43,825 bases of DNA from Trichocoleus desertorum ATA4-8-CV12 (GTDB lineage Bacteria > Cyanobacteriota > Cyanobacteriia > FACHB-46). The notes beneath the pieces were generated by a model. The model saw only the letters and a program-made list of their open reading frames with translations, had not been told where the DNA came from and searched no databases. The stretch spans positions 1 to 43,825 of the forward strand of contig JAHHIL010000050.1 of the NCBI GenBank assembly GCA_019358975.1. The letters are read 5' to 3'. How positions within the stretch are numbered: position 1 is the first letter of the stretch; each line of letters opens with the position of its first letter. The translations under genes were made by a program, and so were the position numbers. Of this stretch, positions 1 through 8,165 are shown one piece after another.

Positions 1-133
1 GAGAGGCAGGAGATAGATAACGAGTCGGTAGCCGACGCCGGGGCTGGCGACACGGTTTGATGAGGGCGCTCAGGTGTAGCCCGATCGCTAGAATGGCAAA
101 CCCAACAATACTAAGAGAACAGAATTCAGTCAT
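1..133 (-). CDS. Small membrane protein, cut by window edge
   Basis: The frame opens at ATG (131-133, minus strand) and runs off the left edge after about 44 codons, so the C-terminus is missing. The first 25 residues (MTEFCSLSIVGFAILAIGLH) form one hydrophobic segment followed by a basic stretch rich in Arg and Pro, which suggests a single-pass membrane protein with its basic side in the cytoplasm. It starts four bases after the stop of the upstream small gene and is probably the third gene of the parM-fragment transcript. The family is not recognised. The short length and the edge truncation limit confidence. Confidence 0.45.
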   Translation of the reverse strand, partial: MTEFCSLSIVGFAILAIGLHLSALIKPCRQPRRRLPTRYLSPAS

Positions 134-136
134 AAC

Positions 137-280
137 CTAAAAATCATCTAGAACTTGATTCAAATCCACGTCGCTCAGACTTTCCCGCATCTGGGTGATT
201 GTCGTTTCAACAGCAGATCCATCTTCAGTTGGAGTTGGGTTGCTAGCTAGGAAAGCAGATCGCTCTAACTTTGCCATCAT
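137..280 (-). CDS. 47-residue protein coupled to parM-like fragment
   Basis: The start is chosen at the ATG at 278-280. It overlaps the TGA of the upstream frame in an ATGA arrangement and is preceded by a strong GGAGGTGG ribosome site lying inside the upstream coding sequence; a longer frame reaching 319 is open but unlikely. The product is small and acidic (ends LSDVDLNQVLDDF), with a few basic residues at the N-terminus. In plasmid partition operons the gene after parM is often parR, a small DNA-binding adaptor; the position suggests such a role, but no ribbon-helix-helix pattern is evident. The function is therefore unassigned. Confidence 0.5.
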   Translation of the reverse strand: MMAKLERSAFLASNPTPTEDGSAVETTITQMRESLSDVDLNQVLDDF

Positions 281-648
281 GCCACCTCCGCGATTTGAGC
301 AAATTTCATCGCTAACCACTTAGCTCCCCCAAAACAATCAGCAAACCGAGCCTGATTGGCTTCGGTTGGAATTCTCAATACTGTTGCCAGTTCTCGCGAC
401 AGATCTGGCATCCAGTTAATTGTGGCTCCTGGCAGGTTACTGAGAAATGATTCTAACTGAGGTCTTAGCTCAGTCAAGGCAGTTCCACCGCCCACCAGCA
501 CTTCATATCGCGGGACATCGAGCGCGGCAAACTTATCGCTCAGATGATGCCGAACTTGTTCCCAGTAGTAAACTTCTGCCTTCTGACGGCGATCGACTAG
601 CTCAAAAACTTTTCCCGGTTGATCCGGAAAAGCAACGGTAAGCAGCAA
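277..648 (-). pseudogene. C-terminal fragment of a ParM/StbA-like actin-type ATPase
   Basis: About 120 residues remain of what would be a protein of roughly 330-400. The piece holds the glycine-rich segment EVLVGGGTALTELRPQLE, which resembles the adenosine/phosphate-2 region of actin-like ATPases, and the ending RFADCFGGAKWL, similar to the RFAD-x-x-G tail of cyanobacterial plasmid ParM-like proteins. Upstream, the frame meets a TAG at 652-654 at once; the listed TTG at 646-648 is not a convincing start, so the N-terminal nucleotide-binding half is absent. Intact members polymerise to push plasmid copies apart. Here the gene appears broken at a junction near 630-650, where an oppositely oriented gene fragment begins. 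The family call rests on these short motifs only. Confidence 0.5.
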
Positions 649-1056
649 CCCCTAAGTGAGAAGGCGTTGCAGGCAATGGCAAAAGACCAAGCGAAGTGGG
701 TCGCCCAGATCGAAGCGGTCGTTGACCAGGCTGAAACCATTCTGGCCCTGAAGGGGCAACCAATGGCAGGGGGCATGTTTTATGGCAGTCAGCAATGCCT
801 CCTGTTTGAACGCGACGGCTTGCTGGCAGCGACGGCTTCAGGGCGGGGAGTACAACCGACCGAGGGCGATCGCCAGCAACTCCCCACCGAGATGTGGTCC
901 TGGGGACGGGGGTTAATCCTCAAAGTGGAACAGGGCACGGTTGATTGCAAAGCGACCCGAGTTACCAATAGCGATGCCGCTCGATTTGAACGGTTTGCTC
1001 ACCAGCTTCAGTTAGAGGCACACAACCCAGCAGTCATGGCGAGTTATGAGCGCTAA
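619..1056 (+). CDS. Hypothetical protein, possibly a C-terminal fragment
   Basis: An open frame of 145 codons. The first possible start is TTG at 619 and the first ATG is at 676. The sequence upstream of that ATG (KQQPLSEKALQAMAKDQ) already looks like coding sequence, so the true protein may have been longer and lost its front at the same junction that truncates the minus-strand parM-like piece. The N-terminal part is helical and charged; the middle has a GGMFYGSQQCLLFERDG segment suggestive of a beta-rich domain. The family is not recognised and no partner is evident. Confidence 0.45.
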   Translation: MIRKSNGKQQPLSEKALQAMAKDQAKWVAQIEAVVDQAETILALKGQPMAGGMFYGSQQCLLFERDGLLAATASGRGVQPTEGDRQQLPTEMWSWGRGLILKVEQGTVDCKATRVTNSDAARFERFAHQLQLEAHNPAVMASYER

Positions 1057-1101
1057 AAATAATACCTGAACCAAGCGGAGCAGCGCCGCCGTATGAGAGT
1101 G

Positions 1102-1641
1102 TCATGCTACGGCTGGATCACTAGGAGTTTGCCTCGCCTTCAAAACCTGAGAGGCAATGGATTGCGAAGCAGCATGGGCGACCATTTGCCAGTCTTCTGG
1201 GCTCAACAGCTCAGTGAGCACTGCCACCACTTGGGGCTGAGTCAGTTTGTGAGCGCGATCGCCTGGAGCCAGGGCTGCCGAAATGCGTCCGATCGCTATC
1301 TGTTGGCTGGGAGTTGGCGCGACAAGATGCTCCCGAATGAGGCGGCGCGCCACAGTATAGGCCTCTTCAAACCCTGCGCCTAAATTCCAGGATGCCATCC
1401 ACTGCTGCAAGCCTGTAAACAAAATCGATTGCACCTGCATCTGCTGCCGCATTGGTTGGGATTGCCCCGGCTCCATTGCATTGACGGCGCGATGATATCC
1501 TTGCATCGCCAGCCCCGCTTCCACCTGACCCCTGACAGCTTCTTCCATTTGAGCTGATTCGTGCAACCAGGCAACCCCGCCGCACAGATCCATCAGATCG
1601 CCCGTTTGGGCATATTGGATAGCAAGTGTCTGGTCGTCCAT
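1102..1641 (-). CDS. Hypothetical 179-residue helical protein
   Basis: Predicted soluble, largely helical and rich in Gln, Ala and Met (for example MRQQMQVQSILFTGLQQWM at about residues 64-82). No signal peptide or membrane segment. The frame has an ATG start and an embedded HIP1 site, as in the window's clear genes. It lies directly downstream of a minus-strand acetyltransferase gene with a 34-bp gap and is probably cotranscribed with it. I do not recognise the family. Confidence 0.5.
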   Translation of the reverse strand: MDDQTLAIQYAQTGDLMDLCGGVAWLHESAQMEEAVRGQVEAGLAMQGYHRAVNAMEPGQSQPMRQQMQVQSILFTGLQQWMASWNLGAGFEEAYTVARRLIREHLVAPTPSQQIAIGRISAALAPGDRAHKLTQPQVVAVLTELLSPEDWQMVAHAASQSIASQVLKARQTPSDPAVA

Positions 1642-1675
1642 GCAGGATTGTTTCCCAAGGAATGATGCTTTGAGT

Positions 1676-2218
1676 CTAGCCTCGAATCAGGCTGTACTCA
1701 AAGTATATCAAGCCTGCTTTGTCAGAGTCTGGCCCATATTCCGCCATCTGATTGCGGCGGTAAAAGCCTTCTGAACCGGGAAGTGCATGCAGCCCCACTC
1801 GACCGCCATAGCCCAGTTCTAGGCTACGTTGTCGCGCAAACAGCAGAAGAGTTCGGCCTACCCCTTGCAAATAAGGGGGATTTTCGAGAAATCGACGATT
1901 CCAAGGGGCCACCGCCAAAGCTTCCACATAAACCAGGCGATCGCGCTGCGGTAATTGAGAGCGATGCCATTGAGTCTCCAACCACATCAGCCCCTGCGTT
2001 AAGCTGTCTACTTCGATTGCATAGGCTTCATATCGAACTGCTTGATCGGCTTGTTGCAGTTTGTAATTCCATCGCCAATCGCGATCGGCTTGGTCTGTAA
2101 GACGCAGGGTTCCTTGCCAAATTGTTTCAAAATCTTCCAGGTGGCGTTCCTGCATGTCACAGAGCCATCCAGAAATGATTTCTCCTGTGCCGCTCAGTAG
2201 TTGAATCGCTCGTCGCAT
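1676..2218 (-). CDS. GNAT-family N-acetyltransferase
   Basis: The C-terminal half carries the GNAT core: a beta strand VYVEALAVAPWN (residues 97-107), then the acetyl-CoA pyrophosphate-binding loop YLQGVGRTLL with Gln118, Gly119 and Gly121 in a Q-G-x-G arrangement, then a long helix. The ending LHALPGSEGFYRRNQM is typical of the strand/helix that holds the substrate Tyr. The N-terminal 60 residues are less conserved. The length of 180 is normal. Such enzymes move acetyl from acetyl-CoA to an amine; the substrate cannot be read from sequence. It is transcribed away from the peptidoglycan-hydrolase operon across a 216-bp divergent spacer. Confidence 0.8.
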   Translation of the reverse strand: MRRAIQLLSGTGEIISGWLCDMQERHLEDFETIWQGTLRLTDQADRDWRWNYKLQQADQAVRYEAYAIEVDSLTQGLMWLETQWHRSQLPQRDRLVYVEALAVAPWNRRFLENPPYLQGVGRTLLLFARQRSLELGYGGRVGLHALPGSEGFYRRNQMAEYGPDSDKAGLIYFEYSLIRG

Positions 2219-2434
2219 CCTAAAAAGACCGGGTTGACCCTCTAACTCTTAAAACTTAGTTGCAACCATTCTCTTGCCCTGATGTGGAAGCAGAACAATT
2301 TCTCACATCGTACGATTCGACAACTGAGAAAAAGCAGAAATGACACACCAATTCCATCTGGCAATCCGCTCAAGTCCATTTCTCTGACATCTCAGGTTTC
2401 TACAGTGGCAGCGTGACTCATTTCCTCTAGTGTC

Positions 2435-4807
2435 ATGCGGCTCCTGTTCAACCGAATCAAATCGATCCTGCTCGGCCTGTGTCTCGTTCTGGCACTGGTA
2501 CTACTTGGCGCATCGCCAGTTAGGGCACAAGTTGGCTCAGAGCTACCGGTGACTGCTGATTCGACAGGACACCCCACACCTGCATGGGATCAAGTATCTT
2601 TTTCCGCTTTGCCCGCTTTTGAGAGTGCCGGAGGGCTGGATATCCCAGAAGATGCCACCAGGGATCTTGGCTACAACTTGTCACGCTCCTGGCAAGCGGG
2701 AGATTCTGTTCTAAACGTGCTGAAACTAGGGGATGTTCAGGATGCCTTTGCTTTAGGCAACTTCAGGCTCGGAGATTCCGTGCACTGGGGTGGACTTGAT
2801 CCAACGACCTTGAGCTTGAGCAACTTTAGTTTTCTCACGGATGAAACCGTTGCTGAGCTGGTGAGCCAGATACCGGCGATCGCGGGATTCAAAATCAGCG
2901 AGGTCAGACCGCTCTATGACCTGATAACCCAAAGCATCCCCAATGTTGCCCAAACTCTTTCACGAATGAGTAATTTTAGGGTCTGGACAGAGCAGCCGAT
3001 CGCTGCTTTAGCCCAACTGCCAGAAGTCGGCAATCTATCCCTCAATCACCTGGACTTGAGTCAGTACAGCTTCAGGCAACTGCCAGGGCTGGAAGCGGCA
3101 ACCTTGAGCAGCATTCGGGATTGGAAAAACCTCCATCTGGCCGAAATCCTAGGGCTGAGCAATGTCCCTTTTTCTGCCTTCTTCAATCCTGGTCAGTTCC
3201 TGGGCCTGATCGCCATCCATGACGTGACCTATGGGGGTGATAACGCACACCAGGAGTCCCGCTGGACACCCACCCAACACAGCATCACGGGCAGCTATAA
3301 GGTGGGCTTCAATCATGAGTGCGCTCAAGCCCAAGGGTGCGATTACCTGGAACTGAGTTCACCGATTTCGCTGGGAAGCGCAGGTGACCCGACCAGACTG
3401 CATGGAGCCAGATGGATTCGAGGAGGCTACGGCGCGGGGAGACAGATGGTGCCAGGAGGACATGGGGTGTTAGGAACGATCAATGGAGGTCAAGAGCCCA
3501 CAGGAAGACACCCATTTGGCAAAGCCTTTAAGGTCGTGCTGACGGATACAGACGAATCGACGGGAACGGGAAAGTTCGGACTGTACTTTCGGGTCTGCCA
3601 TCGCAGCGCCTTTGTCGATCTCGGCTGTACCCCCTACTTCATTGGTCCAGTTCCCTGGTTTCCCACTCACGAGAAGGGTGGGGTACTAGTCGGATTGACT
3701 GAGATCCCACCCCCATCCGGGATTCAGGAGCCTGAGATTCCTCCTGAAGTGCAGGAAATGATCGACCAATATGATCCAGGCACAAATTCAGGCAATGATG
3801 CACAAACCTGCAAAATTGATCCCAGCAAACTTGATCCCCTCAGTCGCTCCCTAGTTTCCTCTCTTTCTGATATTAGAGAGCAACTACGAGGATCACAATT
3901 TATCCCCCACATCCTCAGAGCCTGTGCTAAAGCAGGCGTGACTGATTCTGCTCAATTGGCGTACATCCTAGCAACTGCTGAACACGAGACCAACCACTTT
4001 CGGACGATGGAGGAATACCAAAAAACACCTTACGACAGTGGTGGTGTGGGAGAGGGGATGATTCAGGTAACCTGGTGCGACAAGAAACAGTTTGTTTTCC
4101 AGAAACTAGGACTGTCTGCCTATCGAGGAGTCACTGACAAACGGCTACAACAACCTACGATTGCGGCAGATGCACTCTGTCGAGGCATAAAAGAGGGGTG
4201 GTATGGGCAAATGCGCCCAATTGGGCAGTGTATATCAGGAAGACAGGCGGACTACGGTTGTGCCAGGCAACAAGTCAATGATCACGACCGAGTCGAAGAG
4301 ATTGCCAACTATGCCAGAAACTTTCGACGGGCACTGCAAAAGTCAGGAACGAGCGCTGCTGGTGGAGCGCTCACTTGCAGTTCACCAGCAGCCAATACAA
4401 GTGGAACAGCCAAAACGCGATCCATTTATCAAACCGCAGAAAACATGCAGGGCTTTAGTACCGCTGATAGCCCCACTGGAGGCAACGTCGCCTGTGCTTG
4501 GGCAGTCAACGAAGTGCTTTACAAAACGATTGGCAAACGAATTGGAGATAACCCAAACTATGTCCCCTCTGTGCAGTCCGCACTCGCAAGGGAGCAGGGA
4601 GTAGAAATTCCAGCCTCTCAAGCGCGTCCCGGCGATCTCGCAATCGCGAAAGACATGCAACATATTGGCATCTGCACCGCGAATGGATGCAATCAAATCC
4701 TGTCAAACAGTAGTAGTCGCTCGAGTTTTAGCTGGCGTTCCAACGGCAACTTTGATGGCTCTTACGACCAGTATGGAGGCACGACTCACTACTACCGTGT
4801 CAAGTAA
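2435..4807 (+). CDS. Exported two-domain peptidoglycan hydrolase (lysozyme-like plus CHAP/NlpC-like)
   Basis: A 790-residue protein. It begins with a Sec signal (basic MRLLFNRIK, hydrophobic LGLCLVLALVLLG, cleavage near VRAQ). Residues about 40-430 have Leu-rich and beta-rich stretches of unknown role. Residues about 480-650 resemble GH19/lysozyme-type hydrolases: AYILATAEHETNHF contains the probable catalytic Glu (516 or 518), followed by GEGMIQVTW and paired cysteines. The last 130 residues look like a CHAP or NlpC/P60 amidase: Cys687 in NVACAWAVNEV, then RPGDLAIA and His743 in DMQHIGICT. Two such activities would open the cell wall locally, as VirB1-type enzymes do for secretion systems. 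It heads an operon of exported proteins; the next gene begins 24 bp downstream. The domain calls are from motifs. The N-terminal part could be an adhesin. Confidence 0.75.
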   Translation: MRLLFNRIKSILLGLCLVLALVLLGASPVRAQVGSELPVTADSTGHPTPAWDQVSFSALPAFESAGGLDIPEDATRDLGYNLSRSWQAGDSVLNVLKLGDVQDAFALGNFRLGDSVHWGGLDPTTLSLSNFSFLTDETVAELVSQIPAIAGFKISEVRPLYDLITQSIPNVAQTLSRMSNFRVWTEQPIAALAQLPEVGNLSLNHLDLSQYSFRQLPGLEAATLSSIRDWKNLHLAEILGLSNVPFSAFFNPGQFLGLIAIHDVTYGGDNAHQESRWTPTQHSITGSYKVGFNHECAQAQGCDYLELSSPISLGSAGDPTRLHGARWIRGGYGAGRQMVPGGHGVLGTINGGQEPTGRHPFGKAFKVVLTDTDESTGTGKFGLYFRVCHRSAFVDLGCTPYFIGPVPWFPTHEKGGVLVGLTEIPPPSGIQEPEIPPEVQEMIDQYDPGTNSGNDAQTCKIDPSKLDPLSRSLVSSLSDIREQLRGSQFIPHILRACAKAGVTDSAQLAYILATAEHETNHFRTMEEYQKTPYDSGGVGEGMIQVTWCDKKQFVFQKLGLSAYRGVTDKRLQQPTIAADALCRGIKEGWYGQMRPIGQCISGRQADYGCARQQVNDHDRVEEIANYARNFRRALQKSGTSAAGGALTCSSPAANTSGTAKTRSIYQTAENMQGFSTADSPTGGNVACAWAVNEVLYKTIGKRIGDNPNYVPSVQSALAREQGVEIPASQARPGDLAIAKDMQHIGICTANGCNQILSNSSSRSSFSWRSNGNFDGSYDQYGGTTHYYRVK

Positions 4808-4831
4808 TCCTCATCAAAGGAAGACAACCTG

Positions 4832-5242
4832 ATGGCTCACTTCAAGTACTATTTGATTCTGCTGATCGCCACCTTCAGTCTCAGCATCATGCTACCCACG
4901 ATCGCGGGGTGGTCGGCTCACACCCTACCGCCTACGCCTGCCGCTTCACAGCAGCTTTCGGTCATTCAAGCATTCGCAGCTGATTTTTATCACCGAAATG
5001 GCACCCAAAGGACTGTTTCAGTCCGCAGGTATGCGGTTGAGGGCAATTATGCGCTTCTAGAGTGGACTTCTGGAGAAATGGGAGGCATGGCGTTGCTATT
5101 GAAAGCAAGCACCCAGTGGACACTCATTGACCAAGGGGGTGGAGCGATGGATACCAACACCTTGATTCAAGCAGGCGTACCCCCAGCCCAAGCCCGCCAA
5201 CTTTACCAGGCTTTCCAGCAGCAAAAACTCAATCCTTTATAA
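4832..5242 (+). CDS. Exported protein, 136 residues, function unknown
   Basis: The N-terminus (MAHFKYYLILLIATFSLSIM) is a signal peptide or membrane anchor. The mature part has an alternating beta pattern (VRRYAVEGNYALLEWTSG and MALLLKASTQWTLIDQGG), then a helix ending QARQLYQAFQQQKLNPL. The AGGAAGACAACCTG upstream gives a good ribosome site. It is the second gene of the exported-protein operon, with short gaps (24 and 21 bp) on either side. The family is not identified. A periplasmic accessory of the neighbouring cell-wall hydrolase is an inference from position only. Confidence 0.65.
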   Translation: MAHFKYYLILLIATFSLSIMLPTIAGWSAHTLPPTPAASQQLSVIQAFAADFYHRNGTQRTVSVRRYAVEGNYALLEWTSGEMGGMALLLKASTQWTLIDQGGGAMDTNTLIQAGVPPAQARQLYQAFQQQKLNPL

Positions 5243-5263
5243 ACTCCTAACAACAATAAAACG

Positions 5264-5884
5264 ATGCGACCCAGATTTCGATTCAGCTTTGGCGCTTTTC
5301 TACTGTTCCTTGCCTTCGCTGCCAGTAGTCTAATGTTCCGGGCCAACCCCCAAATCCTACAACCCTCACTTCCTGACACAGCGGCCCTGTTTACATCACT
5401 TCGTCCTGCGTTAGAGCGAACGGCGGTACCTTTACGCTTACCCAGCTATATTCCCATTGATGGGCAAAGGCAACCCAACCCCCAGCTTCCTCAACTCCAG
5501 GTTTACGCTGTTTTGGATAAAATTCAGTTCGACCAGGGATACCAAATCACGTTGGGCTACACACCGGATTGTTCGGGGGGCAATGCCTGTCGTTTAGGCA
5601 CCCTCTCTGGTGAGATCAAACCCCACCAATCGATTAAAGACACTTATGATTTTATGCGCGATCCCAACTTTAAAGGGCGGAGGTCTCAAGAGGCAATGGC
5701 TCCTGTCAGCCTATCGAGAGGAATTCAAGGTTGGTTTATCCCCTGGATTTGTGGAGCCAACTGTAATGATGCGAAAGTAGTCTGGGAGGAAAATATCTAC
5801 CGCTATTCGGTGGGTATCAAGCTGGGCGATCGCGCTTCCTTGGTTAAAATGGCAAATTCTGCAATTGAGGCAGGTAATCTGTGA
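5264..5884 (+). CDS. Exported conserved cyanobacterial protein, 206 residues
   Basis: It starts with a hydrophobic segment (FGAFLLFLAFAASSLMF) after a basic MRPRFRF, so it is exported or anchored. The pattern VPLRLPSYIP, then an alternating strand, then DCSGGNACRLGTLSGE recurs, as I recall, in many uncharacterised cyanobacterial exported proteins. The cysteines in CSGGNAC and CGANC could form disulfides, which fits the DsbA-like oxidoreductase encoded next. Its stop overlaps the GTG start of that gene (GTGA), so the two are translationally coupled. The role is unknown. Confidence 0.65.
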   Translation: MRPRFRFSFGAFLLFLAFAASSLMFRANPQILQPSLPDTAALFTSLRPALERTAVPLRLPSYIPIDGQRQPNPQLPQLQVYAVLDKIQFDQGYQITLGYTPDCSGGNACRLGTLSGEIKPHQSIKDTYDFMRDPNFKGRRSQEAMAPVSLSRGIQGWFIPWICGANCNDAKVVWEENIYRYSVGIKLGDRASLVKMANSAIEAGNL

Positions 5885-6624
5885 AAATTTGGCAATGCTT
5901 CGTCGTTCTCTGCTGCTGTGTTCTCTGGCTATGCGGAACGCTTCCTGTTGAAGCTGTGAGCAAAAACCTGGAACAAGCGGTTCTAGAAATTATTGAGCGA
6001 CATCCGGAGGTCATCCTCAAATCCCTTGCAGATTACCAACAACAACAGCAGGCGCAGCAAAAACAGGCGCAGGCAGCAGCGATCGCTGGGATGAGACCTC
6101 AGCTCGAGGAGATCATCCGCGCTGCCCCCGCGCTCGGAAATGTTCAGACGACCAAAGTCACCTTGATCGAATTTGCCGACTTTGAGTGTCCTTTTTGTAT
6201 TCAAGCTCATCCAGCGCTGAAGCAATTTCTCGCGGGGCATCCTCAGGTGGCTTTGATCTACAAGCACTTTCCCCTTTCAGACATTCATCCAGAGTCTCTA
6301 CCCGCCGCAAAAGCAGTTTGGGCCGCTGGGGAGCAGGGGAAATTCTGGCAGTTTCATGATGCCCTGTTTGAGCGAACAGACAACTTGAACGACACCCTCT
6401 ACCAAACGATCGCCACTCAGCTAAAACTGAACCTCAAGCAGTTTAACCACGATCGCAATAGCGATGCTGCAACTCAAGCGATCGCTCAGGATATGCCACT
6501 GGCCAATAATTTGAAAATTGAAGGAACACCTTCTTTCCTGGTACTCACTTCCCAAACCGTGGAATTAATATCCGGTGCAGATTTTCAAGCACTGATTAAA
6601 GTTGTGAATCGGGTTACTCCATAG
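5881..6624 (+). CDS. DsbA/BdbD-like thiol:disulfide oxidoreductase
   Basis: A thioredoxin-fold protein of 247 residues with a GTG start overlapping the previous stop by four bases. The signal/anchor is residues 1-25, followed by a Gln/Ala-rich linker (52-70). The DsbA-like domain starts near residue 90; the active site CPFC is at 103-106 within FADFECPFC, and the cis-proline loop is GTP at 215-217 in IEGTPSFLV. This layout matches thioredoxin_4/DSBA members of the BdbD type that oxidise or isomerise cysteines in exported proteins. The two upstream genes encode Cys-containing exported proteins, which are plausible clients. It is the last gene of the 2435-6624 operon. Confidence 0.88.
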   Translation: MKIWQCFVVLCCCVLWLCGTLPVEAVSKNLEQAVLEIIERHPEVILKSLADYQQQQQAQQKQAQAAAIAGMRPQLEEIIRAAPALGNVQTTKVTLIEFADFECPFCIQAHPALKQFLAGHPQVALIYKHFPLSDIHPESLPAAKAVWAAGEQGKFWQFHDALFERTDNLNDTLYQTIATQLKLNLKQFNHDRNSDAATQAIAQDMPLANNLKIEGTPSFLVLTSQTVELISGADFQALIKVVNRVTP

Positions 6625-6649
6625 ATCATCAACAGCCAGTTATCAGATT

Positions 6650-6802
6650 TTGAACAGGAACAGTCCATCAAAGCTGGCGATCGCGATTGAGCAACTGAAA
6701 ATTTCTAATCTACAGTTAGTTGCATCAGGCTTATCCTCAAAAGTAGGACATCAAGAATGGCAAAATGCATACAGCTTGCTTGCAGAATGGGATCGCCTGT
6801 GA
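6650..6802 (+). pseudogene. Short coding-like frame without a clear start
   Basis: The frame is open from the TAG at 6622-6624 to a TGA at 6800-6802. It reads with natural composition (LAIAIEQLKISNLQLVASGL, ending YSLLAEWDRL) and contains a HIP1-like GGCGATCGCGATT. The only candidate start is TTG at 6650. It is probably the 3' remnant of a lost gene. The rest of the gap up to 7017 shows no other gene-like signal beyond the inverted repeat at 6980-7004. Confidence 0.25.
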
Positions 6803-6979
6803 TCGAACCAAAAACTATCACTGGCAGCAAGATGCAACCCACGAGAAAACTCTGCCCTAGAACTCAAGTCATACTAAGCAAGGTTGAATACCTACTGCAC
6901 AGGCGATGCACAAATATCCTGGGCTCCCATACCTTAAATTGTTTATGGGTGGCTGAATAAACTTCATCTCCTTGAACAC

Positions 6980-7004
6980 CCATCCGATAGAATCAATAGG
7001 ATGG
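6980..7004. promoter_or_regulatory. Inverted repeat CCATCC/GGATGG before the YhcG-like gene
   Basis: CCATCC (6980-6985) and GGATGG (6999-7004) flank 13 bases, ending 13 bp before the ATG at 7018. The right arm overlaps the ribosome-site region (GGATGGAAG). It could be an operator or a hairpin that masks the ribosome site of the nuclease gene; no factor is known. Confidence 0.3.
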
Positions 7005-7017
7005 AAGTAAAATATCA

Positions 7018-8130
7018 ATGGGTAGCGATCTGTCAAAGTTGGGCTACGAAGAGTTTCTCAGGGAACTAAAAGAGCGCATCCGGAACGCTCAGGTCAGAGC
7101 GGCTCTCGCAGTCAACCGTGAGTTGGTTCTTCTTTATTGGCAAATTGGCAAAGAGATTCTCTACCAACAACAGCAACAAGGTTGGGGAGCTAAGGTCATC
7201 AATCGGCTAGCAACGGATCTCCGTAAAGCCTTTCCAGATGTCAAAGGATTTTCAGCCCGTAACCTGCTCTACATGCGCGCTTTTGCAGAGGCTTATCCAG
7301 ACGAGCAAATTGTGCAACAAGTTGTTGCACTAATTCCTTGGGGACACAATATGCGAGTTTTGGATGCGGTGAAGACTGCTGAGGAACGGATGTGGTACAT
7401 CCAACAAACGATCCAATATGGCTGGAGTCGCAATGTTTTAATCCATCAGATCGATAGCCAGCTCTACCGTCGCCAAGGCAATGCGATCACCAACTTTAAC
7501 CGGGTACTTCCTGCTCCCCAGTCTGAGTTAGCTCAGCAAATTGTCAAAAGTCCTTACTCGTTCGATTTTTTGAGCCTGGGCAAAGAGGCACTGGAGCGAG
7601 AGCTGGAAACTGCTCTGATTCAACACATTCGAGAGTTTTTGCTGGAGTTGGGGGTTGGGTTTTCCTTTGTAGGTAGCCAGCATCCCCTGATTGTGGATGA
7701 GAAGGAATATAAAATCGACTTGTTGTTCTACCACTTTCGCCTGCACTGTTTTGTGGTGATTGACTTGAAGGTGGTGGAATTCGAGCCAGAATTCTCCGGG
7801 AAGATGAATTTTTACGTGTCCGCTGTCGATGATCTGCTGCGGAGCCCTGAAGATAAGCCTACAATCGGCATCATCCTCTGCCGCACCAAGAGCAAAACAG
7901 TGGCAGAGTATGCCTTGCGCGATGTTCATAAACCCATTGGAATTTCCACCTACCATATGGGCACACCCTTACCCGAAGAGTTCCAGAGCAGCTTGCCGAC
8001 CATTGAAGATTTAGAAGAAGAACTCGAAGCGATCGCTGCCGAAGTCGAGCAGACTCTAGCATCTCAGGAAGTAGAACAGCTTTCCCTATTTGCAGACCCC
8101 GCCACGATTCAAAAGATTGAATTGCCTTGA
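7018..8130 (+). CDS. YhcG/DUF1016-type PD-(D/E)XK nuclease-domain protein
   Basis: 370 residues in the two-part layout of this family. The N-terminal domain (about 1-165) has the hallmark stretch NRELVLLYWQIGKEIL, then FSARNLLYMRAFAE and VALIPWGHN. The C-terminal nuclease fold (about 185-340) has Asp234 in EYKIDLLFYH and the motif VVIDLKVVEF with Asp249 and Lys251, followed by FSGKMNFY. Family members are endonuclease-like proteins often linked to mobile elements, restriction or anti-phage loci; the biochemical role is poorly known. An ATG follows a GGAAG ribosome site. It is convergent with the iteron rep gene and shares a terminator hairpin with it. The catalytic core looks intact. Confidence 0.88.
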   Translation: MGSDLSKLGYEEFLRELKERIRNAQVRAALAVNRELVLLYWQIGKEILYQQQQQGWGAKVINRLATDLRKAFPDVKGFSARNLLYMRAFAEAYPDEQIVQQVVALIPWGHNMRVLDAVKTAEERMWYIQQTIQYGWSRNVLIHQIDSQLYRRQGNAITNFNRVLPAPQSELAQQIVKSPYSFDFLSLGKEALERELETALIQHIREFLLELGVGFSFVGSQHPLIVDEKEYKIDLLFYHFRLHCFVVIDLKVVEFEPEFSGKMNFYVSAVDDLLRSPEDKPTIGIILCRTKSKTVAEYALRDVHKPIGISTYHMGTPLPEEFQSSLPTIEDLEEELEAIAAEVEQTLASQEVEQLSLFADPATIQKIELP

Positions 8131-8165
8131 TCTACTCCCACGAATTCAAGTCGTAGGAATAGATC
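8129..8165. terminator. Shared hairpin between convergent yhcG-like and rep genes
   Basis: GATCTACTCC (8129-8138) pairs with GGAATAGATC (8156-8165) with one mismatch, and inner CACGA/TCGT bases extend the stem. It spans both stop codons of the convergent genes, so it likely acts on both strands. No long T-run is present on either side. Confidence 0.5.

Noticed and set aside
4203-4706. Several overlapping frames inside the hydrolase gene on both strands.
   Set aside because: They are shadows of the strong 790-residue frame, with no ribosome sites.
6757-6960. 67-codon plus-strand frame MAKCIQLACR.
   Set aside because: It overlaps a more natural coding remnant in another frame and has an unusual Cys/Arg/Thr composition.
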